From Leptasterias polaris (lineage: Eukaryota > Echinodermata > Asteroidea > Forcipulatida > Asteriidae), in NCBI GenBank assembly GCA_037783415.1, contig JAZGTN010000058.1, positions 9,212,001-9,276,000 on the forward strand: 64,000 nucleotides of DNA, in the 5' to 3' direction. Below the pieces are notes generated by a model. The model saw only the letters and a list, made by a program, of their open reading frames with translations. It ran no database searches and had not been told where the DNA came from. Within the stretch, counting starts at the first letter, position 1; each line of letters begins with the position of its first letter. The position numbers were made by a program, and so were the translations under genes. This document shows, piece after piece, positions 1-12,375 of this stretch.

Positions 1-149
1 ATCATGAGTGATGCAAAAGCAGCGTATCCCTCGATGGATTTAACATAGTGTGGCTATGGATGATAGTATACACCATGGATCCCATGTAGGAGACCACCCG
101 AGTCTGCACTGTGGTATGGTTCAAAATACAATGTACATCTGTAAAAAAC

Positions 150-2560
150 TCATCAACAATAAGATTTCATTATATCAGCTTTAAAGACACGTTTAAAAGT
201 AAACAAGCTTTTGGAGGCTTTAAGTTTTTCATTAAGCATGTTCCAAAGCATAGGTCCCTCATGTTTAATAGTTTTAAGAGCGAGGGAAGTACGAGTGTAA
301 AATGTGATAATTAGAAGCTTGGCGGGTGAAATGGGAATGTACATCTGAGTTTAAAGAAAAAATTGATTGAATAGCAGAAGGTAAATTTTTACAAGTGAGT
401 TGATACATGAGGGACCCAAGCTGAAGACAATAAATATCATTCACTTTAAAATTGCATATTTATGGAAAAGGGGATCTGTATGTGCGTTAAATTCAGCAAC
501 TAAATTAATGATACGAAGAGCTCGCTTCTGTAAGAGAAGAAGTCTATTAGGATTGGTAGTAGAACTTGATCCCCATGCAAATATCCCGTAGTTAAGATAA
601 GAACCGATCAATGTATTTTATAAAGAGATTGTAAAACCAGTTCAGGCATAAAATGCTTGATCCTAATGATCACACCAATATTTCTAGCAATAATTTTACA
701 CTGTAATCAACATGACTATTCCATGATAGTCTACGGTCAACAAAAAGTCCTAGAAACTTGCAACAATCAGTTTCCAGTGATTTCAATGTCATTAATCTTT
801 ATAGGACTTGGAAGGTCTCTGACTGAATTACTGAACAACATGCAGTTAGTTTGAGTGATATTTAGGGATAGTTTATTGACCGTAAACCAGGTGGCAACTA
901 GTTTGAGCTCATCGTTAACAGTGTTTACAAGATAGTCAAGGTTACTATGGGAAAAGAATAAATTAGAGTCATCCGCAAATAATATAAATGAAAGCACACT
1001 AGAAGAATTTGTGAAATCATTAATGTATATGGTGAATAACAAAGGCCCGAGGATTGATCCTTGAGGTACTCCATACGTAAGGACATCAGACTCAGATTTA
1101 ATGCCATTGACGGAAACATATTGTGGCCTGTCTGAAAGATAACTCTTAAACCATTCTAGGGGAATTCCACGGATACCATAGTTGGGAAGTTTATGCAATA
1201 GTATTTGATGGTCTATTGTATCAAAAGCCTTTGAAAGATCAAGGAACACCCCCAAAGTATGATTGGAGTCATCGATAGCATTAGTAACTTTATCAATAAA
1301 ATCAAGGAGTGCATGAATGGTTGAATGTTTGCTACGGAAACCAAACTGTTGATTTGTTAAAATTTCAAACTTATTCAGAAAATTAATGGTACGGGCATAG
1401 ACACATTTTTCAAAGATCTTTGAAAAACATGAAAGAATAGAGATGGGCCTATAATTGGATATATTGTTACGATCACCCTTTTTGAAAACTTGTTGGACTT
1501 TAGCAATTTTTATTTCTGATGGAACAATGCCAGTCGTAAAAGAAGTATTGACAATATGAACAAGTGGTTTACTTATGGCAAAAATTGACTTATTGATAAT
1601 GGAAATATTGATCAGGTCATGACCAGAACTTTTTTTATTTTGTAAATTTTTTACAATGTCCAAAATTTCATGTTCAAATACTGGAGTAAAAAAGAAGGAA
1701 TTAAAATTAGGGTTGGGCATATAATCAGCAAAACTAAGGGGTGAATGAGTAGGTTGGATGTTTTTAGCAAGGTTGGGACCAATATTGATAAAGTATTGAT
1801 TAAAATGATTGGCGATTTGATTTGGGTTGTCAATTAAATTCCCATTAACAATGATGCTGTTAATACCATGAGAATGGGTATTTTTTATTCAAAACAGAAT
1901 TTATAACCTTCCAGGTATTACGGATGTTATTTCTTTCTTTTTCAAACTGAAGGGAATAGTACTTTTTTTTACAAAGACGTAGAAGGCTAGTCAAGGTGTT
2001 TTTATACTTGATATACTTGCATTTATGTGAGGTTGTAGGGTTGGACAAGTACTGACGATACAATTTATTCTTTTTCTTAATAGATTTGAGGAGGAAATGT
2101 GTAATCCAAGGGGTAGTTGAAATATGATTAGATTTGGTATTGTTGTTTTGTCTAACTAAAGGTGTATTTTGATCGTACAGAAAAATAGAATTATCCAGAA
2201 AAGTATTATAAGCAGCTGTATCAGGATTATTACAACTAAGGACATTGGTCCAGTTAAAAGAGTGTAAGTCGTCAATAAACTGTTCAAGGTTCACATTAGA
2301 CACATTTCGAGAAAAAGGTAAATTGTGATTATGAGAAGAACTTGAGTTTGGAGACTGAACGAACATAAAAATTGGCAGATGATCTGAGATATCAGAGATT
2401 AAAATACCAGATTTTGAGGAAGGAAGAATATTTGATAAAAAATTATCGATAAGTGTAGCAGAAGTATCAGTAATACGTGTGGGCATATGGATTTGGGGGA
2501 GGAAAGAGTGAGATGTAAATAATAAAGGACTGGGAGCTAGGATTGGTTGGAATTAGTAAA
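150..2560 (-). mobile_element. Decayed non-LTR retrotransposon (CR1/jockey-superfamily-like), endonuclease C-terminus to ORF2 end
   Basis: ORF2 of a LINE read right to left in several frames. About 2486-1860 ends an AP-endonuclease domain (motif SDISDHLPIF) and continues into a basic linker. About 1720-767 is the reverse transcriptase, with the YRPISIL fingers motif, FLDLSKAFDTIDH, the GVPQGSILGP palm motif and the catalytic FADD near 967-983. A last piece at 344-153 carries the C-terminal GPMLWN motif and its stop. Frame changes near 1850 and 760 and the missing endonuclease start show a dead, 5'-truncated copy. The RT motifs place it in the CR1/L2/jockey group; I cannot fix the clade. Its left end abuts the 3' end of another LINE near 2560. 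Confidence 0.85.
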
Positions 2561-2561
2561 T

Positions 2562-3670
2562 TTATGTTGAAATCACCTGATCACACTTGATCCTAGCCAA
2601 TTCCTTAAAGGTAATTAGTCTGTTATTTTTAACAACATGTTGAAATTTGATGATGTTATTCTTTGTTAAAACAGGACTCGCTAAATCGTTATCCTTATTA
2701 ATCGCAACCACTGAATTATGCCAGAGAGGGATATTCATTACTTCCAAAACTGAGGTGAATTCTGGTCTGAAAACACCCCCTGATTTTTCGTAGGCTGCAA
2801 AAAGGTCCATATAAAAGGGAGTGGTCTGGTGACTTTTTCTTGGTTTTACCAAACACATACCAACCAAGATTATGGCTTTCGCCGGGTTTCTCGATCCAAT
2901 AGTTAAAGAAGGATTTCCATTTACCATTACTTTTGATATAATACTCAACCACATCAGTTTTAGACTGCGTAACCTGACCCTGACGTCCAAAAGACCTGTC
3001 CCTCCCATGTATCGAGGTCCGGTGATAGTGGCACGCTTGATCATGTCCGGTTTACCTGACCAGTAAAAACTAAAAATAATGTTTTCTATTTTCTTTACAC
3101 ACTCTCTTTAGAAATATCGGCATGCTGGATAATTTTAACACATTCAGTTCCACCATGGTTCCACCTGGACACTGAATACCATGCAACCCATTATTGATTC
3201 TAATTGTATAGAGTTCCTAAACCTTCTGCACAGACTGCATATAACAATGGAGACAGGGGACACCCTTGTCTGATACCTCTACTTATTTGGAAAGGTCTGC
3301 CAATGAAGTTATTTACAATGACGCAACTCTCAGGATTACTATATAAAAGCTTGATCCATTGAATGAATTTGGGGGGAATCCCCATTTTCTCAAGCATGGT
3401 AAACATATAATTCCAATTAATTCTATCGAAAACCTTCTCCTGATCGATGCTTAAAATAGCTGCTTCCTTATTGTTCCAATTATAATCTATGCTATCACGC
3501 AAAAGTGTGAGGTTGTCGTGATTTTTTCTCCCCGGTACACCACATGTCTGTTATCTGTCACCTATTATGAAAGGCATGGCCCTTTTTAACCTATTTGTGA
3601 GAACTTTGGCCAACAGTTTGTAATCTACATTTAAAAGGCTAATCGGTCTCCAGTTCTTGAGATCAAATTT
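2562..3670 (-). mobile_element. L1/Tx1-like LINE fragment, reverse transcriptase with internal deletion
   Basis: Read right to left, 3670-3540 gives an RT fingers segment ([13 protein letters not shown]) and a broken continuation. The piece 3502-3200 has the palm motifs LSIDQEKVFDRINW and GIRQGCPLSPLLYAVCAEGL. The piece 3044-2562 starts with RATITGPRYMGGTGLLD, a C-terminal motif of L1/Tx1-type ORF2. The catalytic YxDD segment expected between these pieces is absent: only about 150 bases separate them, so an internal deletion removed it. The style differs from the LINE at 150-2560. This is a dead fragment. Confidence 0.8.
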
Positions 3671-5440
3671 ACCTAATTATTATCCACATGGTTGGTGGGC
3701 TTGCACAAAATTACTTTATTGATTATAAAGCGATGAAAAATTACTTTATTGATTATGAAGCGATGACAAAAAGCAAAACCATAAAGCAATAAATCAAGTG
3801 AATTCTAAACCAAGACCAACAGTAACACTACTGAACTAACAGGATTTATAAAAACCACTAAAAACAACAAAACACATGTGCCAAGGAAGGTTACAAATTA
3901 AAATCAAAATGGCTCTAAAATCGAGTCCATAGCAGTAATGACTTGAAACAGGCAAAACTTAAAAACATGAAGAACCACCAGTACATAAAATCAAAGAAGT
4001 GATGGTGGGAGAACATACAGACTGCTATCTGTAAACTATAATACATTTAATGTGTGACTTAATTACCACTACTTGAGGATTAAGGATTAAACAAGAGGGT
4101 TGTTTATTACAGACGATTCCTTGAAATGAACTTGGGTGCTACAAGAGATTAAGTTGGAATAAACAGTGGAAGGGAACATACTTGTCTCTCCGTGGTCCTT
4201 TCTCTATGCTCCTACTGAACACGGTTTTTCTGGACCTGTTACATAATAAGCCATCAAAAGGGAGAAACTTCCTCTAGCAGTAAACACAAGAAGTAAAATT
4301 ACATCAACAAACTCTCACACCAAATTTAAACCAAACAGATAATTATTGTTACATCCTTCCCTTTTTAAACTTTGAGTGGGAAGAGGTAAACTTCTCTAAC
4401 AATGAGAAATGTTTCGGAAGAAAAAGGTGATAAAATTAACTAGTGTTCATTAATAAAGTAAATTTTCATGGCGAATATTCAAATAGAATTACTGGCTGGA
4501 AATAGTAAGTTTGTTACTTTCGGTCATTTCCCATTGTTTTGTTTTTTTGTTTTTTTAAACAGAAGTTATGTGTGCATGCCTTTTTCACAGTAAATAATAA
4601 TATATGCCATAATATGACAGAAGAGTTAATTTACCAGAGTACATGTAGTAGTGATTAAAGTGGTAATTGGCCCGTTTATCTTAAAATATGTAATATCAAT
4701 AATATTTGTAATGACAACGGATTAATATATCGCCTTTCGCAAGCCTGAAAGTTCATAAGTAGCAACAATTATGCAAAAAGGAGACAAAGACAAAAATTCT
4801 TTGTTTAACACCAAATCATTAAAAAAAATACATGGTCATGAGTCCTTGGTGTTTCTAACATTAAAACAAAATACATGGTCATGAGTCCTTGGTGTTTCTA
4901 ACTTGATGATAAATTTGTAAATGTTCAATTCAATACTGATTGGGCAATAAATTACGGAGTGACACAATGGTCGAGTATGATTTATCTGTCACTAGTCATG
5001 TCAATATTTAGCAGGTTTATTAACTGATACCTTTCATTTGGCCTGAACGGCTTTTCCAAATTGACGGTTTCATCTTTGAATTGTTAACATGTGTGAGATT
5101 TTTAGAAGTGACAGAGTTATGGATCACACAATAGAGAGTAACGTTACACGAAGTGACACATTACAGGAAACAAATCACTTTGAGAAAACTTGAAAACGGT
5201 GTATAACATTAATAATGTGCCATACATTTCCATCGGTAACTTGCTCTGATAGCTCCCTCGGAAGCTCGGAACATGGGGGTTATTTTCGATTCATCAATGA
5301 CACTTCAACCACACAACAACAACATCATACGTCTGTCATCATTTCACAAGTACATGGACAAGAGTGCCACTGAAAAAGTCATTAGTTTTTTAACTGTACC
5401 ATGATGCACAGTCTCTTGCAGCGCCACCAGGAGGCACAAA
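3671..5440. other. Non-coding stretch with two short tandem duplications
   Basis: No coding homology seen. A 30-base unit (TTACTTTATTGATTAT core) is repeated in tandem at about 3707-3766. A 33-base unit (TACATGGTCATGAGTCCTTG core) is duplicated at about 4827-4859 and 4870-4902, with a 10-base spacer. Otherwise AT-rich sequence with no recognised element ends. Confidence 0.6.
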
Positions 5441-5826
5441 AGGACGAGCTACGCGACGGGCGACGCGACGGACGACGCGACGGGCGACGCGACGGACGAC
5501 GCGACGGGCGACGCGACGGCACGACGGGCGACGCGACGGCACGACGCGACGGACGACGGCACGACGCGACGGACGACGGACGACGCGACGGACGACGCGA
5601 CGGGCGACGGACGACGCGACGGGCGACGCGACGGGCGACGCGACGGCACGACGCGACGGACGACAGCACGACGCGACGGACGACGGATGTCCAAGTCACC
5701 ATGGAAATCAATTGAAAAACAGGCGACGCGACGGGCGACGGCACGACGCGACGGGCGACGGCACGACGCGACGGGCGACGCGACGGACGACGGAACAGGC
5801 GACGCGACGGCACGACGCGACGCACA
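5441..5826. repeat. CGACG minisatellite with strict strand asymmetry
   Basis: An array built from CGACGCGACGG and CGACGGGCGACG variants. It is interrupted once, at about 5686-5722, by a unique 37-base AT-richer spacer. All units have the GACG sense on the plus strand, so the purine skew is strong. Long Arg/Asp open frames on both strands are a by-product of the repeat. It lies just beyond the 3' end of the minus-strand gypsy element at 5986. Confidence 0.9.
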
Positions 5827-5985
5827 TCTGTCGCCTTTAGAACACCATACTTATGAGTTGCGGGGTATTCTGCAATTGAGCCAACGTTTGTAACTCAGTG
5901 TATACATAGTGTGGTGACTCTTGGGCCATTCCCTGTGAAACTTTACAGGTAACCACTTGTATATTTATAGAGTCCAGTTCGAAAA

Positions 5986-7066
5986 TCAGGTAATCGCGGT
6001 AGGATACTGCCCGCGTTTAGCAGTGAGTCGTTTGGAGCGTCGTAGTCCAGGAGTGGTTTCAGCTTTTGTTGCTCCCTGTGGCTGTTGGAGTGGTGTGTGC
6101 GAGTGTTCGTGACTGTCTAAATTTGACAAGGACAAGTCTTCTACATCAGCAACCGATGGAGTGGAAGGCTGTTTGGGTTTCGTTTCATCATCATAGGTGA
6201 TAACCCAATTATCATCATCCAAATCAGCTTCATTTGTGGATGAACTACTTCCATCTGGATGAACTGTTGTCTCGGGCAATCCTTGCAATGGGTCCAGAGA
6301 CTCAGATGGATAAGAATCCTTCCTTGGATCAAGAATCAACATTTGCCTATTGATCCACTTTGTTGTTCCACCATTGGCTGGTCTAATCAAGTAAAGATCT
6401 TTATCATTATTGCACTGCACCACAACATATGCTTGATCACCAAATATATTTGACAATTTATGTCGCCCTTTGTGTGCTAGCTGTTTAAGCAAAACCCGAT
6501 TCCAAACTGTGAAATGGCTTGCTCTTGCGCGTTTGTCATAATTGCGTTTGTTAGCTTCAGCCGCCTTTACCAACCGATCCTTCACTATCTGGTGTGTTTG
6601 CCGAATGACTTTCGCTTGCTTTTCGATAGAATTTTCATTCCAGTCACGGTGCGTATTGTTGAGTAACTGATCAAGGGGAACGTTTTGGTCACGTCCAAAC
6701 ATAAGCGTGTATGGTGAGTAGCCTGTCACACTATGTGGTGTTGTATTGTAAATGTACACCAGGTGAGGGAGGAACTCTGGCCAGAGACGACGACTATCCG
6801 CATTCAAAGACTTAATCAAACCACACAGTGTCCGGTTAACCTCTCGGTTTGACCCTTTCCCTGGGGATGGTATGCCGTGGTTCTTGTCTTCTTAATCTGG
6901 TATAGATCACATAGCTCTTTGATCAATCGACTCTCAAAATTTCTCCCTTGGTCTGAGTGGATTTGAGCCGGTACACCATAACAACAAAACCAATGATCTC
7001 GCGAAACTCTGGCAACTGTGGGCGCAGTTTGATCTCTGCATGGGACCGCGACTGAAAATTTGGTAA
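5986..7066 (-). pseudogene. pol: Gypsy-type integrase, C-terminal half, and pol tail (3' part of split element)
   Basis: Read right to left from the LINE junction at 7066. The integrase frame resumes with TKFSVAVPCRDQTAP, then HSDQGRNFES (second catalytic Asp) and the region of the catalytic Glu (GSNREVNRTL). A frame change near 6960-6830 leads into the open frame 6819-5986. That frame has the post-core motif FLPHLVYIYNTTPHSVTGYSPY, a basic segment, and a Ser/Pro/Asp-rich tail ending in LRRSKRLTAKRGQ. It continues the pol fragment at 8180-9764 in the same orientation. The lesion was present before or after the LINE insertion; I cannot tell which. Confidence 0.88.
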
Positions 7067-8179
7067 TAATAATAATAATAAACAGTTCTTATAAAGCGCA
7101 TACAATGAAGTCTCTACGCGCTTGAGTGGGTAAACAGGTGTGTTTTAAGTTTTAACTTAAATTGTTCCAGGGTGGGGCAGTTTTTGATGTGGTGTGGCAG
7201 ATTGTTCCATAGTTCAGGTGCAATGAATTGGAAGGCACGTTGCCCATATGATTTGGTGAAAACTGGATGCGGAGTGAGAAGATCTTTGTTGCTGGAGCGA
7301 AGAGTTCTTGATGGATGATATTTGCTGATTAATTCTTGGAGGTAAACCGGGGCCATTTCATGTGTGCATTTGTAGATCAAAACCAATATTTTAAAAGTTA
7401 TCCGGGATTTTACTGGTAGCCAATGTAGCTGATGTAAGACTGGAGAAATTGGTTCATATAAGCGTGTTTTGGTGATCATCCTAGCTGCTGCATTTTGTAT
7501 GCGTTGAAGTTTATTGAGTTGTGAGTCTGGTAATCCGTTGAGAAGGCTATTACAGTTGTCTAAGCGGCTCATCACGAATGCGTGGATTAACCTTTCTGTT
7601 GTTGGTTGATCCAAAAACTGTCTAATTTTTCCTATTTTGTGTAAGCCGAAGGAAGAGGCACGACATATGTTGTTGATGTGCTTTGTCATAGTTAGATGTT
7701 GATCCAGGATAACCCCAAGGTTCCGTGCACTTTGAATTGGTTGAATAGATGAATTATCGAAGGTGATTGGAGGAATAGTGGATTTATTTCTAAAACGTGA
7801 TGAAATGTGGAGCATTTCTGTCTTTTCCTCGCTGAAGACCATGCCTTGATGTCATTCAAGCAGGCTTCAAGATTTGAGATGACATTAGACTGATCAGTTT
7901 GTTCAAGAATTGAGTACAATTGGGTGTCGTCTGCGTATATGGCATGGTAAATACCATGTGACTTGATGACATCCTCCAGTGGTGAAGAATATAAGTTGAA
8001 TACAATTGGCCCGATTACTGAACCCTGGGGAACACCTCGTTGCGGAGAGTAACTGGTTGATATCTGGTCTCCTGTGATGACTGATTGACTTCGATTCCTG
8101 AAATATGTCTGAATCCAGTTCAGTTCTTTTTCTTGAAAGCCAAACCTCTGCTCTAGTCGTTCAAATAATATATCATGCC
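7067..8179 (-). mobile_element. 5'-truncated CR1/L2-like LINE inserted in gypsy integrase
   Basis: The insert starts in the RT palm (HDILFERLEQRFG), continues with GVPQGSVIGPIVFN and the catalytic YADD near 7935, and then the C-terminal frame 7842-7114 with LNKLQRIQNAAARMI and ELWNNLPHHIK motifs. A frame change near 7850 separates the parts. It ends with a (TTA)n tail at about 7067-7083 read on the minus strand, as in L2-type LINEs. The 7-base sequence TTGGTAA lies at both junctions (7060-7066 and 8180-8186), a plausible target-site duplication. This defines the insertion exactly. Confidence 0.88.
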
Positions 8180-8640
8180 TTGGTAAAGGAATCAGTCAAT
8201 ACCAAAACGTCTTCAACTTTTCCTTTTCCAATATCTAATTTCAAAAAGTCAATGGCAAGACGTTCTAGTGGTTGGAAGGCAAGTAAATGTCGCATTGGTG
8301 GACGAACCGTGGGGGTTGGGAGTTTGGTAAGCGTGCACTGGAAGCAATTTTTAATGTGATTGCTAACCTGTTCGGCAACGCCTGGCCAAAAACATCGCTG
8401 TTTTATGAAGAACAAAGTTCTATTGACGCCCTGATGGCCCCATTGGTTATGGGCTGCCTCTATAATCAATTTGCGAAGTTTGGCAGGAACAATAAATTGG
8501 AAAATCTTTCCCAAACCCGGGTCAGATGAAGACCTGTAAAGTACGCCATTGCGTTCTGTTATCCGAGGCCATTCCTTCAATATGCTACTCACTTCTGGAG
8601 CAGTAGTTTCCAAGCCAGGCACGTCATGCCCTGGTTCCCA
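8180..8640 (-). pseudogene. pol: Gypsy-type integrase, N-terminal half
   Basis: Open frame 8622-8173 on the minus strand. The HHCC zinc-binding domain is visible (AAHNQWGHQGVNRT then CFQC), followed by the first catalytic Asp in LAIDFLKLD and the strand VLVLTDSFTKA, where the LINE at 7067-8179 breaks it. The other integrase half lies at 5986-7066. A stop or frame change near 8630-8670 separates it from the RNase H part. Domain order RT-RNase H-integrase is the usual Ty3/gypsy order, unlike the Gmr1-like element at 31.4-33.4 kb. Confidence 0.88.
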
Positions 8641-8669
8641 ACGCTGTTTCCAACAATTCTATATCACTT

Positions 8670-9764
8670 TCAATGTCTTATCTTCTTTAGATTGACCAAT
8701 TCTTCATGTGAGAACGAAGGGAAAACTGCAGGCGAGAGGCCACCGGCCTGTGTGGGGTCAACTGATGCTTGGGCAGAACAGATGTCTACCGGCACTTGGG
8801 TTCCCTCACATGTAGTATTGGCTGAAACTAGATCTACCGAATTTGTACGGGGGTACCGACTAAGGGCGTCGGCACACTTATTTGACTTCCCCGTTCTATA
8901 CTTTATCTCTAGGTCAAAAGGTGCAAGTTGCGCCATCCAGCGTTGTGCCGTGGCCCCTAATTTTGCTGTTTGGAGATGGGCCAAAGGATTGTGGTCCGTC
9001 CAAACAATGGTGTGATGTCCTAATAGGTAATCCCGAATTTTTTCGGATACAGCCCACTTCAAGGCTAGGAATTCCAGTTTAAAACTAGATAAGTCTGCGT
9101 AATTTCTTTCAGCTCCACGCAAACCCCTGCTTGCGTATGCAACTGGATGCAATTTATCGTCATCGTCAGCTTGGCAAAGGCAAGCACCCAAACCCTTTGT
9201 AGACGCATCAGTCTCTAAAACAAAGTCACGCTCAAAACACGGATATGCCAACACTGGGGCCTCACAAAGAGCGGCCTTCAGAGAACGAAAGGATTTGTCT
9301 GCTTCCTCACTCCAAATGAATGTGGTCTTCCCTGCTTTTGATCGAGCTTTACCGGTAAGAGCATGTAATGGCTCTGCAACCTTTGCAAAATCACGCACGA
9401 AACGCCTGTAATATGAGGCTAAGCCCAGAAAAGACCGTAGTTGCTCAGCACTAATCGGAGTTGGCCAGGATCTTACTCGTTCTGTTTTACTAGGGTCCAC
9501 TGATACTCCTTTAGCGTCAACAACATGGCCCAAATGCACAACAGAGGATCGGAACAATTGACACTTAGACCCGTTGAGCTTGAGGTTATATTGACGAAAA
9601 CGACTAAACACCTTATCGAGTCTTGCAATGTGGTCATCAACCGTGGACGAATAGACCAACAAATCATCCAAGTATAATATAAGCTCTGAAAGATTCATGT
9701 CTCCAAAAACATGTTCCATCGATTCTCTGGATTTCCAAAATACAATCATTCTTGTGAATTTCAC
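8670..9764 (-). pseudogene. pol: Gypsy-type reverse transcriptase C-terminal part and RNase H
   Basis: Open frame of 364 residues on the minus strand. It begins in the RT palm with MNLSELILYLDDLLVYSS (active-site LDD), then KCQLFRSSVVHLGHVV and the LRSFLGLASYYRRFV thumb/connection motif. The RNase H domain follows, with VLETDASTKGLGACL and HTIVWTDHNPLAHL, and then NKCADALSRYPR, which precedes integrase. The N-terminal half of RT is missing: upstream of about 9735 the sequence no longer matches RT, so the element is 5'-truncated. No LTR recognised. Confidence 0.9.
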
Positions 9765-10094
9765 AACAAAACAATTTAAGTGAAAAATGACATGAACTAT
9801 TTGATACCGCGGAGGGAGACATCATGTGAAGTGATACAGCACTGAACCCGCGAAACGTTGCATTAAAGGGACGCTGTATGTACAACGGTACACTTTGGAA
9901 ACGTTGTATTAAGGGGACGCTGTATGTAAATACCTTAAGGGCCGTTTCCCCACAATTTCCCTGCTTTAAAGATCAGTCGCCCTCGAACGATCCAATTTGT
10001 GATGAATAATGAATATTCTTATTACACTCATCAGAAGGGCCTGTGTACTTCGGAGCATTAAACGTGTACTTTACATACACACCATCACACATGC
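9765..10094. other. Non-coding spacer with a short direct repeat
   Basis: A sequence with core ACGTTG(C/T)ATTAA followed by GGGACGCTGTATGTA occurs at about 9855-9883 and again at about 9900-9928. No coding signal. Confidence 0.5.
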
Positions 10095-10240
10095 ACCCTT
10101 GAGGATCCGGTTTGTGGGGTCCTGCTATTGTTGTTCTGTTAATCCCTTTTCTAAAGAACTTTCTTGTGGGTCCATTTGTTCCTATTGAAATTGCCTTGTG
10201 GGGTCCCGTTGTTATATTGTTGTCATGGCCCCACCAGGGC
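10095..10240 (+). repeat. Copy 1 of a ~150-160 bp GTGGGGTCC-rich repeat family
   Basis: Closely related to the copies at 17674-17833, 21557-21707 and 27381-27529. It begins near ACCCTTGAGGATCCGGTTTG and ends near CCCCACCAGGGCC, with internal repeats of TTGTGGGGTCC plus TTGTTCC. The ends are imperfectly inverted (TTGTGGGG and CCCCACAA), so it could be a small foldback element. It abuts the LINE fragment starting near 10256. Confidence 0.75.
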
Positions 10241-10255
10241 CCTTTCGTAACCCAA

Positions 10256-12375
10256 ACTGTATATGCTCCGCCTTCTTAAGAGGTTTGGATTTAATGATGT
10301 TGAGCTCATATCAATTTATAAAAGTTATGTGAGGCCTGCTGTTGAATATGCTGATGTTACTTGGTCTTCCTCAATTACTGCTGCCCAGAAGAAGACTCTG
10401 GAGCACCTGCAAAAACGTGCATGCAGAACCATTTTGGCACAGCGCTATACTTCGTATGCGGATGCTATGCAGCTTTGCGGGCTTGAGTCTCTTGCTGATA
10501 GGAGGGAGAATCATTGTCTCAGCTTGGCCGAAGGACTTGCCAAGTCAGAACGTACAAATGATCTTCTCCCTCCTACCAGACGGGAGTCTCACGCCCGCAA
10601 CCTGCGTAATGCACATCATTATTCACACTTACGCACCAGGACATCACGATTCAAAAACAGCCCAATACCCTATTTCATCAGCTTGCTGAACAAGTAGAAT
10701 ATTTTGCTCTGTGAACAGTTTTTAATAATCTTTTTTAAATTAGTGCCACCACCTCAAATCTGTGCTAGATTATTACTCGCATTTAGATTAATAATAAAAC
10801 TGCCCGTGCTTACTTTTTACCAGTTATCTAAATAGGGCCTTAATATTCCTTGTGAGCAGCTTTTTACGGAGCCCCTAAAGGGACAGGTAAAAAAAAAAGT
10901 TGAAAAGGGGGGGAAAAATATATACATATTTCGTTCCCTCGAAATATTATTTCGTTCCCTCGAAATATTATTTCGTTACCTCGAAATACTAATTCGTTAC
11001 CTCGAAATACTAATTCGTTCCCTCGAAATATTATTTCGTTCCCTCGAAATCATTTCGTTACCTCGAAATCATTTCGTTCCCTCGAAATATTATTTCGAGG
11101 GGACGAAATAATATTTCGTTCCCTCGAAATGTTATTTCGTTCCCCCGAATTATTATTTCGAAGGAACGAAATAGATTATTTCGATCGAACGAATTAATTT
11201 ATTTCGTTCCCTCGAAATCATTTCGTTCCCACGAAATCATTTCGTTACCTCGAAATCATTTCGTTCCCTCGAAATCATTTCGTTCCCTCGAATTATTATT
11301 TCGTTACCTCAAAATCCTTTAACTGCTACAGAGTCCATGAAATGTCGTTTCATTTATTTCAGTATGCAAATAATATTCAGATTAGGCCATAATAATGAGC
11401 CATTGAGGAGACAGGTAAGAGTTTTTTTTGTTTTCAACTAGGAATGCTATTTCGAGGAAACGCAATATTATTTCGAGGGAACGAAATACATTTCAATATT
11501 GTTTCTCTCACCTGTCTCCTCAATGGCTCATTATTAAGGCCTAATCTGAGTATTATTTGCATACTGAAATAAATGAAACGGCATTTCATGGACTCCGTAG
11601 CAGTTAAAGGATTTCGAGGTAACGAAATAATAATTCGAGGGAACGAAATGATTTCGAGGTAACGAAATGATTTCGAGGTAACGAAATGATTTCGTGGGAA
11701 CGAAATGATTTCGAGGGAACGAAATAAATTAATTCGTTCGATCGAAATAATCTATTTCGTTCCTTCGAAATAATAATTCGGGGGAACGAAATAACATTTC
11801 GAGGGAACGAAATAATATTTCGAGGGGACGAAATAATATTTCGAGGGGACGAAATAATATTTCGAGGGAACGAAATGATTTCGAGGTAACGAAATGATTT
11901 CGAGGGAACGAAATAATATTTCGAGGGAACGAATTAGTATTTCGAGGTAACGAATTAGTATTTCGAGGTAACGAAATAATATTTCGAGGGAACGAATTAG
12001 TATTTCGAGGTAACGAATTAGTATTTCGAGGTAACGAAATAATATTTCGAGGGAACGAAATAATATTTCGAGGGAACGAAATATGTATATATTTTTTCCC
12101 CCCTTTTCAACTTTTTTTTTTACCTGTCCCTTTAGGGGCTCCGTAGCTTTTTTATTTTTAATTTGTTCAATGATTTGTGGCAGACAAATCTGCTAGTATG
12201 TGCAATGTACCAATTTTTTTCTTCTTCTAGATTCGTAACCAACCCATATCGTGTTTTTTTAATTTGTTTTATACAAGTTTGCTGTGATTTTGATGTTTTT
12301 AATATTGTAAATTATCATGCAATTTGGCCTTCGGGTCACAATGTGATAATGTGAATAAAATATACCATATACCAT
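10256..12375 (+). mobile_element. LINE 3' portion (CR1/L2-like C-terminus plus 3' UTR), split by a foldback element
   Basis: The frame 10263-10697 encodes the C-terminal domain that follows RT in CR1/L2-type elements (YKSYVRPAVEYADVTWSS, LEHLQKRACRTI, TRTSRFKNSPIPYFISLLN). Its 3' UTR runs to 10857 and resumes at about 12153. It ends near 12375 with GGCCTTCGGGTCACAATG, an AATAAA-like motif and an ATACC tail. The interruption is the element at 10866-12144 with its 8-base duplication. Most of the ORF is missing upstream. Confidence 0.8.
10866..12144. mobile_element. 1,279-bp foldback DNA element with 8-bp target duplication
   Basis: Terminal inverted repeats begin ACGGAGCCCCTAAAGGGACA and are mirrored exactly at the right end (TGTCCCTTTAGGGGCTCCGT). 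Flanking 8-base direct copies AGCTTTTT are at 10858-10865 and 12145-12152. Both arms are packed with the palindromic motif ATTTCGTTCCCTCGAAAT and its variants, in opposite predominant orientation left and right of the centre. The interior at about 11320-11590 also has its own inverted pair (TTATTT and CAGTATGCAAATAAT; CATTGAGGAGACAGGT). No ORF. An 8-base duplication fits hAT-like or related transposases, but the terminal sequence alone does not assign a superfamily. Confidence 0.9.

Noticed and set aside
5382..5893. Arg/Asp- and Ser/Arg-rich open frames of 68-147 codons on both strands
   Set aside because: They are translations of the CGACG minisatellite, open in several frames at once.
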